Below, in pieces: positions 14,787 to 19,994 of a DNA stretch of 19,994 nt (position 1 is the stretch's first letter; each line of letters starts with the position of its first letter). The stretch covers positions 3,885 through 23,878 of the forward strand of contig DNNE01000021.1 in assembly GCA_003487805.1 (NCBI GenBank), written 5' to 3'. Below the pieces are notes generated by a model. The model ran no database searches, was not told the DNA's origin, and worked only from the letters and a program-made list of their open reading frames with translations. Position numbers and translations under genes: made by a program. Source of the DNA: Blastocatellia bacterium (GTDB lineage: Bacteria; Acidobacteriota; Blastocatellia; Pyrinomonadales; Pyrinomonadaceae).

Positions 14787-15998
14787 CTAAGCCGCGGCGA
14801 TGTGTGCCAACTGCTCGCGATTTGTGACCGCGATAGGCACGTCGAGCTCAGCCGAGATGAAAGAGATCAAATCCTGATCGTAAATGCGCTTTTTCCGATC
14901 GGCGAGTTCGCTAAAGCGTCGATACGCCGCATCGAGTTCCGTGCGCGACAAAGTGTATCCCATCTCTTCGTATCGCAAAGCGAGTGCGTGGCGGCCCGAA
15001 TGTTTTCCCAGTACCAGTTCGTTCGCAGTTACTCCGACTGACTCAGGTGTCATGATTTCATAACACAGCGGATTGCTGATGACCCCGTGCTGATGAATAC
15101 CAGCCTCGTGCGCGAATGCATTGCGTCCCACGATTGCTTTGTTGGGCTGCACGTCAAAGCTGATGATTTGCGACAGCAATTGGCTGGTTGAGTAAATCTC
15201 GCGCGTATTGATATTAGTCTCAAATGGCAAACTATCGGCGCGCACCCTCATCGCCATCACGACTTCTTCCAATGACGCATTGCCCGCTCGCTCGCCGATG
15301 CCGTTGATCGTGCACTCGATCTGACGCGCTCCGGCAGAAACCGCCGCCAAACTATTCGCGACCGCCAGGCCAAGGTCATTGTGACAATGCACACTGATCA
15401 TGATGTCCGTGCGATCGCCGGCAACACGTTCGCGGATACGACGCACCAGTTCAGCAAATTCGTTGGGGAGAGTGTATCCAACAGTATCGGGCACGTTGAG
15501 AATCGTCGCGCCTTCGTCGACCGCAGCGGCGAATACGTCGCAGAGATAATCCGGGTCGCTGCGCGTAGCATCTTCAGCAGAAAACTCGATTTCCTCAGCA
15601 AAGCCCCGCGCCAGTCGTACGGCCCGGCGCGTCATCTCGATCACTTCCGTGCGAGTCTTCCTTAGCTTGTACTCGAGATGAATATCTGAGGTCGCCACAA
15701 AGGTATGAATCCGCGTATGGGCCGCGCCCCGCAAAGCCTCCGCAGCCCGGATTACGTCCGGCTCCGCGGTGCGGCAAAGTGCGGCCACCGTCACGTCGCG
15801 ACATTCGGCCGCGACGGCTTTGACTGCCGCGAAATCGCCATCCGACGCGATCGGGAAGCCTGCTTCGATAATATCGACGCCCAGGCTCTCGAGCTTTCGC
15901 GCCAGGCGAAGCTTTTCCTCGAGATTCATCGAGCAGCCAGGTGATTGCTCGCCATCCCGCAAAGTCGTGTCGAAGATTGTTACGCGTTCCGTTTTCAT
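14787..15998 (-). CDS. leuA: 2-isopropylmalate synthase lacking the regulatory domain
   Basis: A 403-residue enzyme that condenses acetyl-CoA with 2-oxoisovalerate, the first step of leucine synthesis. The HMGL-like TIM barrel is complete: IFDTTLRDGEQSPG (R14, D15), EAGFPIAS, the metal site SVHCHNDLG, INGIGERAGNASLEE, and the subdomain FAHEAGIHQHGVI followed by LGKHSGRHAL. The protein stops after YDQDLISFISAELDVP plus about 15 residues, whereas classical LeuA (about 520 residues) continues with a leucine-binding dimer domain of roughly 120 residues. The in-frame ATG 15998 gives the canonical MKTERVTIFDTTLRDG; the frame is open to 16043. It is first in the operon and divergent from lysR. Homocitrate or citramalate synthase is less likely given the leuBCD context. 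Confidence 0.93.
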   Translation of the reverse strand: MKTERVTIFDTTLRDGEQSPGCSMNLEEKLRLARKLESLGVDIIEAGFPIASDGDFAAVKAVAAECRDVTVAALCRTAEPDVIRAAEALRGAAHTRIHTFVATSDIHLEYKLRKTRTEVIEMTRRAVRLARGFAEEIEFSAEDATRSDPDYLCDVFAAAVDEGATILNVPDTVGYTLPNEFAELVRRIRERVAGDRTDIMISVHCHNDLGLAVANSLAAVSAGARQIECTINGIGERAGNASLEEVVMAMRVRADSLPFETNINTREIYSTSQLLSQIISFDVQPNKAIVGRNAFAHEAGIHQHGVISNPLCYEIMTPESVGVTANELVLGKHSGRHALALRYEEMGYTLSRTELDAAYRRFSELADRKKRIYDQDLISFISAELDVPIAVTNREQLAHIAAA

Positions 15999-16043
15999 CG
16001 CCGCGAGTCTCGAAAGGCGAATGGTACCGAGCGAGGGCCGCAA

Positions 16044-16136
16044 AAGTCAAAGTTATAATTTCTATGACAATATAATATCCTGTGATAGCATAACTACAAG
16101 CAACGGGTAGCATAATTGCGCTCGATCGACGTTAGA
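16044..16136. promoter_or_regulatory. leuA/lysR intergenic control region with a 22-bp-spaced direct repeat
   Basis: An AT-rich stretch in otherwise GC-rich DNA separates leuA from the divergent lysR. TAGCATAA occurs at 16086-16093 and again at 16108-16115, start to start 22 bp, about two helical turns. Adjacent bases agree too (TAGCATAAYT). Between the repeats and leuA, on the minus strand, AT-rich hexamers such as TATTAT and TATATT (about 16067-16077) could be a -10, with TTGTAG upstream as a poor -35. This is a plausible LysR operator and leuA promoter; nothing here proves binding. Confidence 0.45.
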
Positions 16137-16138
16137 TT

Positions 16139-16194
16139 TCGTTTAGAGCCGGGCTACTGCCCGACTGAGCGGGCGGTAGCCCGCTTCTAAACGA
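16139..16194. repeat. Double-hairpin intergenic element (type D, copy 2)
   Basis: An outer 9-bp inverted repeat (TCGTTTAGA 16139-16147, TCTAAACGA 16186-16194) encloses the hairpins CGGGC/GCCCG with loop TACT (16150-16163) and AGCGGGC/GCCCGCT with loop GGTA (16168-16185). Most of it is identical to the copy at 10587-10639. It ends 13 bp before the lysR ATG, next to the ribosome-binding site (AGAGAGG, 16194-16200), so it forms most of the lysR leader. Confidence 0.88.
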
Positions 16195-16207
16195 GAGAGG
16201 GTTTTCG

Positions 16208-17101
16208 ATGGACATCAATCACTTGGAAGTGTTTCTGGCGGTCGCGCAGGAGCGAAGTTTTTCGCGGGCGGCGGAGGCTTTGCATCGCACTCAACCCGCC
16301 GTCAGTCAGGCGATTCGGCGGCTGGAAGCAGAGCTCGGAGAATCGCTTTTCGATCGTTCTTCGAAAGACGGAACGCTGACAGCGGCCGGCAAGGTCCTGC
16401 TCGACTTTTCACAGCAGATGCTGAACCTGCGGCAACACGCACACGCTGCCATTCGTGAGTTGCGCGATTTGCATCGCGGGAAATTGTCGCTCGGCGCCAA
16501 CGAATACACGGTGATGTCACTGCTCCGGCTGGTTCCAATTTTTCGCGCGCGCCATCCGCATATCAAGATCGAAGTGAAGCGCAGTCTGGCCAGTCGCATT
16601 CCCGGCGAGATCATCGGCCGTGATGTAGAGATCGGCGTTGTCTCCTTCAAACCAAACGATCCGGCTATTAAGTCTTTGGCGATCGAAGTTGATGAGCTGG
16701 CGCTGGTGGTTGCGCCGGATCATCCGCTGGCGCATCAGAAGATAGTCTCGGTGCGCGACCTCGGCGCCGAAGCTTTCATTGCTCACAATGTGCCGTCCCC
16801 TTATCGCGAGAAGGTAATCAAGACTTTTGCGCAGGCTCGCACGCCGCTGAACATTTCTATGGAGATGCCGACCCTGGAGTCAATCAAGCGTTTGGTTGAA
16901 CAGGGAATGGGCATTGCGCTGATCCCGCGGCTGGCCGCGCAGATCGAGATCGAGAGAAATCAACTCGTAGGATTAGTTGTGCGCGAAATGAAGTTTGAGC
17001 GACGGCTCTATCTGATCTATCGCAAGGGCTCGACGCTGTCGCATGCGGCAAAGGCTTTTCTTAGAGTCGCGCGTGATCGAACGACAGCGCCTAATCATTG
17101 A
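16208..17101 (+). CDS. LysR family transcriptional regulator, probable regulator of the leu operon
   Basis: A 297-residue LysR-type protein. The N-terminal winged helix-turn-helix is clear (MDINHLEVFLAVAQERSFSRAAEALHRTQPAVSQAIRRLEAELGE in about the first 45 residues), followed by LFDR and the linker helix. The co-inducer domain runs from about residue 90 (GKLSLGANEYTVMSLLRLVP) to the end, including GMGIALIPRLAA. The divergent position next to leuA is the classic arrangement for a LysR regulator and its target; the inducer could be a leucine-pathway intermediate such as 2-isopropylmalate. Overall it resembles the CysL/CbbR branch, so a different target is possible. It is convergent with dnaX. 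Confidence 0.92.
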   Translation: MDINHLEVFLAVAQERSFSRAAEALHRTQPAVSQAIRRLEAELGESLFDRSSKDGTLTAAGKVLLDFSQQMLNLRQHAHAAIRELRDLHRGKLSLGANEYTVMSLLRLVPIFRARHPHIKIEVKRSLASRIPGEIIGRDVEIGVVSFKPNDPAIKSLAIEVDELALVVAPDHPLAHQKIVSVRDLGAEAFIAHNVPSPYREKVIKTFAQARTPLNISMEMPTLESIKRLVEQGMGIALIPRLAAQIEIERNQLVGLVVREMKFERRLYLIYRKGSTLSHAAKAFLRVARDRTTAPNH

Positions 17102-17126
17102 AACACTTGTGTAGGGTTGCGGTTTG

Positions 17127-17218
17127 CTTTGCGCGTCTTGGCGCCTTTGCGTCTTTGCGTGAGACGTCTGTTACGCCAGGCAAATGTTCACGCAAAGCCG
17201 CAAAGAAAAACCGCAAAG
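17127..17218. repeat. Inverted-repeat element of CTTTGCG words (type G) between lysR and dnaX
   Basis: CTTTGCG occurs at 17127-17133, 17145-17151 and 17153-17159. Its complement CGCAAAG occurs at 17191-17197, 17199-17205 and 17212-17218. The inner 18-bp arms (17145-17162, 17188-17205) pair at 17 of 18 positions around a 25-base loop. It fills the middle of the 197-bp gap between two convergent genes, a natural place for a bidirectional transcript end. Nothing else is evident in that gap. Confidence 0.8.
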
Positions 17219-17298
17219 GAAGACACTGCTCCGCTCGATTAGATTTCGCAGACCTTCAATGAGTCCCGTTAGCTTGCTGCAAACAAGGGTAGGAATTG

Positions 17299-19062
17299 CT
17301 AGCGCATCTTGACGTCGACGATTTCGCCGCCGAACGTCTTGAGCACCTGTTGCACGGTAGGATTCTGGGCGGCCGCTTGGCGTGCTTTCTGTTTTGATCG
17401 ACGCTCGTCTTCTTCCGGCGAAACGGACGCTTCGTCAGCTTCACCGTCGCGAATCACAAAGCGGATACCAATTTCACGTCCACAAACTTCCGCGCAGGCC
17501 TCGCGCAGGATCCTGGCGTTATCAGTTTTCGCCAGGGTGTCGCGGGAATGCTTCGCGTCGGGAGAAAACTCAATCGTCAATTCATTGCCCTCAAGCTCAA
17601 CCCGAGCGGCCGCGGCCATCGCCGCCGCGAGGAGTTTCCGTTTCCTCTTTTCCAGTTCAGCCTTGATTTGATCGACGAGTGAACCCGGAGTCGCAGGCGG
17701 TTCAGCAATCGCGACAGGCGCCGTTGATTCGTCAGCGGCCTGAACCGGCGGGGGCGCTGTTACTTCGCTCGCGGTTCTTTGTTCAGCTGCGCTCGCTCCC
17801 CTGGTGGACGTCGACGAAGTCGACCGCGTGCTGGTGTTACTCGCCGCGCTGGGAGTGGTCTGCGGACTCTTTCTTTCCGCCGGCGCGCGGCCAGTGCGTA
17901 AAGCACTTTCGAGTTCGGCGATTCGTCCCACGAGATCTCCGAGTGAGGCCAGGCGTCTCATCTCCATCAACTTCACCAGGCCGACTTCCACCTGATAACG
18001 AGCATTGGCGGCATCTTTCAAGCTGGCTTCGGTTTCAGCGAGCGAATGAAAGAAGCGAACCAGATCGGATTCCGAAAACAGCGCGGCTTGCTGTTGTAGC
18101 GCTCCGGTTTGCGCGGAAGATGAATCGAGCAACTTTGGATCGCCGGAAACTTTCACCACCAGCAGATCGCGCAGATGGCCGAGCACGTCGCGACAGAAAT
18201 TGCGCAGGTTGTGCCCGCGCATTACGAGATCGTCGACGATGGCCAAAGCGTCCGCCGGCTGGTGCTCAGCAATGCCGTTCATCACTCGCGCCAGCACGTC
18301 GGCGCCGGCGATCCCGAGAGCTTTTTCGACATCTTCGGTTTTGATTTTCTCGCCGGCGAAGCTGATCACCTGATCGAAAGCTGATTGCGCATCGCGCATC
18401 GAGCCGTCACCGGCGCGAGCGATCTCGCGAATCGCTTCATCGGCAATTGAAATGTTTTCGGCTTTTGCGATGTGTTTCAGCCGTTCAGCGATCTTTGCAG
18501 CAGCGATGGTGCGAAACTCGAACAGCTGACAGCGTGAGGTTATGGTTTCAGGTACTTTGTGCTCGTCGGTCGTGGCCATGATGAAGACGACCTGCGGCGG
18601 CGGCTCTTCGACTGTTTTCAGAAGGGCATTGAAAGCCGAAGTCGAAAGCATGTGCACTTCGTCAATGATGAAGACCTTATAGCGATCGCGCGCAGGTTTG
18701 ATGTTGATACCGGAAATAATCACGTCGCGCACGTCGCCCACGCCGGTGTTTGACGCCGCATCGATTTCCAGCACGTCCATCGATCGTCCTTCGGCAATCT
18801 CCCGACACGAGGCACATGCGGTGGCATCAATGATGGCGCACGGGGTCGCAGTAGGCTTGTCAGACTTGTGGCAATTCAGCGCGCGCGCGACTAGTCGCGC
18901 CGTCGTCGTCTTGCCAACGCCCCGGGCTCCGGAAAAAAGGTATGCGTGGTGCAGGCGATCGTGGGTGATCGAATTCTGCAGCGTCTGAGTCAGGATTTCC
19001 TGGCCGGTTACGTCTTCAAATTTTTGCGGGCGCCACTTACGGGCGATTACTTGATAGGACAT
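17299..19062 (-). CDS. dnaX: DNA polymerase III subunit gamma/tau (clamp loader ATPase)
   Basis: A 587-residue AAA+ subunit that loads the beta clamp. It opens with MSYQVIARKWRPQKFEDVTGQE. Walker A is GARGVGKT (45-52), zinc ligands are C64, C75, C83 and C86, Walker B is FIIDEVH (131-137), and the sensor 1 region is TSRCQLFEFR. Lid and collar domains follow to about residue 370. Next is a low-complexity linker rich in Ser, Thr, Ala and Pro (about 390-465), then a C-terminal domain of tau type (VDQIKAELEKRKRKLL to the end). No A-rich slippage heptamer was noticed, so a separate gamma form by frameshifting is not apparent. The start is 27 bp after the exported-protein gene. The usual neighbours ybaB and recR are not in this window. 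Confidence 0.96.
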   Translation of the reverse strand: MSYQVIARKWRPQKFEDVTGQEILTQTLQNSITHDRLHHAYLFSGARGVGKTTTARLVARALNCHKSDKPTATPCAIIDATACASCREIAEGRSMDVLEIDAASNTGVGDVRDVIISGINIKPARDRYKVFIIDEVHMLSTSAFNALLKTVEEPPPQVVFIMATTDEHKVPETITSRCQLFEFRTIAAAKIAERLKHIAKAENISIADEAIREIARAGDGSMRDAQSAFDQVISFAGEKIKTEDVEKALGIAGADVLARVMNGIAEHQPADALAIVDDLVMRGHNLRNFCRDVLGHLRDLLVVKVSGDPKLLDSSSAQTGALQQQAALFSESDLVRFFHSLAETEASLKDAANARYQVEVGLVKLMEMRRLASLGDLVGRIAELESALRTGRAPAERKSPQTTPSAASNTSTRSTSSTSTRGASAAEQRTASEVTAPPPVQAADESTAPVAIAEPPATPGSLVDQIKAELEKRKRKLLAAAMAAAARVELEGNELTIEFSPDAKHSRDTLAKTDNARILREACAEVCGREIGIRFVIRDGEADEASVSPEEDERRSKQKARQAAAQNPTVQQVLKTFGGEIVDVKMR

Positions 19063-19089
19063 GAAAAGGGTTCTTCTTTTTCGATTCGG

Positions 19090-19914
19090 CTATTTATCGC
19101 GTGCCAGTTGGGGCGTCGGGTAAGACTTCAAGAGTTTCCAGGCGACAATGACGCTGCCGTCACTCTCTTCGCGCACTACGTGAAATCCTACCAGCACGTC
19201 GGACACGTCATAGTTGATCGATCGGAGTAAATAGGTCGCCTGCGATTGAAGCGGAAGAGTTTGCTTATAGGTTTGACCATCCGCCGTGACACCCCGGCCA
19301 AATCTCTGATATTCAGGCCGCGCCTCTGACTCTGCGCGGGGAGTTTCATACGAAAGTAAATAAGCCACGCGCGGATCGGCAGCCGTCAGGTCCGTCAACG
19401 AGACATCGCCAAGATTGGCCAGCATTCCAAAGTCCGCGCCCGCAAATCCTACGGAAAAGTTGCGATGCGGCGGCAGCTCGATCAATCCCTTCGATGTGCC
19501 GTTAAATTCCTGGGTCATGGACAACTCCAGATCGGATCCGTATCCATATTCGTGCGCACGATAGTGAAAAGAATAGTAGGCACCATCGCCGTGAATGAGT
19601 GGCCGCTCTCCAGTGTAGTTGAAGGCTGATCCGGGACTGTTCCTCGGCAACAATCGAATTAGACCGGTGTTTGGCTGGGCCAGAAAGTCTGCGTAATCAC
19701 TTCGATCCTGATCTGGCAGCGCGAGGGGCCCCTTGTCGACTACCCGCGGTTCGCGCGCCGGCGCGCTCGGGTTCGACCTGGAGTTCGATGAATCATCAAG
19801 GCCAGGGAGATGATCATAGCCACCCGGCGGCGGAGTCGCTTCTTGACCGTAGGCGATCGACATCGTTCCCAACATGAAGATGGCGGCGACGAACAGGCTG
19901 GATAGCAATCTCAT
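19090..19914 (-). CDS. Exported protein of unknown function
   Basis: A 274-residue protein with a clear signal peptide (MRLLSSLFVAAIFMLGTMSIAYG, predicted cut before QEAT). A Pro/Ser/Asn/Arg-rich spacer follows (about 28-60), then a beta-rich region (from about 70; FNYTGERPLIHGDGAYYSFH, YGYGSDLELS, NFSVGFAGADFGMLANLGD) that ends in IVAWKLLKSYPTPQLARDK. No known domain was recognised. ATG 19914 is chosen because GGAAGGAG lies six bases upstream and the signal peptide starts there; the frame is open to 19971. It precedes dnaX on the same strand by 27 bp, but no functional link is evident. Upstream to the window end (19915-19994) only leader DNA is seen. Confidence 0.75.
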   Translation of the reverse strand: MRLLSSLFVAAIFMLGTMSIAYGQEATPPPGGYDHLPGLDDSSNSRSNPSAPAREPRVVDKGPLALPDQDRSDYADFLAQPNTGLIRLLPRNSPGSAFNYTGERPLIHGDGAYYSFHYRAHEYGYGSDLELSMTQEFNGTSKGLIELPPHRNFSVGFAGADFGMLANLGDVSLTDLTAADPRVAYLLSYETPRAESEARPEYQRFGRGVTADGQTYKQTLPLQSQATYLLRSINYDVSDVLVGFHVVREESDGSVIVAWKLLKSYPTPQLARDK

Positions 19915-19994
19915 CGGTACTCCTTCCCGCGACAGCGAATGAGAGAAGTGAGCTCTTACAAAATAAATCACCAGACTCCGGACTTACCCGCAAC

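Noticed and set aside
1683..17218. CRISPR array among the repeats
   Set aside because: Repeats are palindromic, differ in sequence and are scattered singly; there is no regular repeat-spacer array and no cas gene.
17679..18344. Plus-strand open frame of 221 codons opposite dnaX
   Set aside because: It lies wholly within the coding strand complement of dnaX, is extremely Arg/Pro/Ser-rich and shows no motif.
17299..19062. Programmed frameshift producing a short gamma form of DnaX
   Set aside because: No A-rich slippery heptamer with a following stem was noticed near the linker, so a frameshift product cannot be supported.

Overview
The window looks like an ordinary chromosomal stretch of a moderately GC-rich Gram-negative bacterium. 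The Gram-negative evidence is a heptosyltransferase-family gene, a heptose-7-phosphate kinase, a lipoprotein with a beta-propeller and a periplasmic PBP4-type peptidase. The gene set, and intergenic spaces crowded with small palindromic repeats, recall Acidobacteriota (Blastocatellia-like). That placement is inference from memory of such genomes, not demonstrated here. No tRNA, rRNA, CRISPR array, transposase or phage gene was seen.

Layout, left part (1-10.6 kb, mostly + strand): a DUF445 membrane protein whose true start seems to be a non-canonical ATC; a 7Fe ferredoxin with a terminator; an orphan helical protein on the minus strand; a tight cell-envelope cluster (Trm112-like zinc protein, GT9 glycosyltransferase, heptose-7-P kinase, PBP4/DacB); a DinB-family protein; dapF with both catalytic cysteines replaced by serine; an eight-bladed PQQ-like lipoprotein; and a stand-alone class I glutamine amidotransferase.

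Right part (10.6-20 kb): a minus-strand leucine operon in the order leuA-leuB-leuC-(BrnT-type toxin, small putative antitoxin)-leuD, followed by a small TM2-like membrane protein. A LysR regulator is transcribed divergently from leuA and is its probable controller. LeuA is short and lacks the C-terminal allosteric domain, so leucine feedback on the enzyme is probably absent. Convergent to lysR are dnaX and, upstream of dnaX, an exported protein of unknown function.

The most unusual theme is the repeats. At least eight palindromic elements lie in about 20 kb, nearly one per intergenic space. Five of them (1683-1734, 7622-7735, 10587-10639, 10945-10998, 16139-16194) share one architecture despite mostly unrelated sequence: an outer inverted repeat enclosing two hairpins. 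Two palindromes lie inside genes and are translated: one forms the C-terminal tail of LeuD, the other an extra loop in DapF. A third element abuts the dapF start codon and leaves no Shine-Dalgarno sequence.
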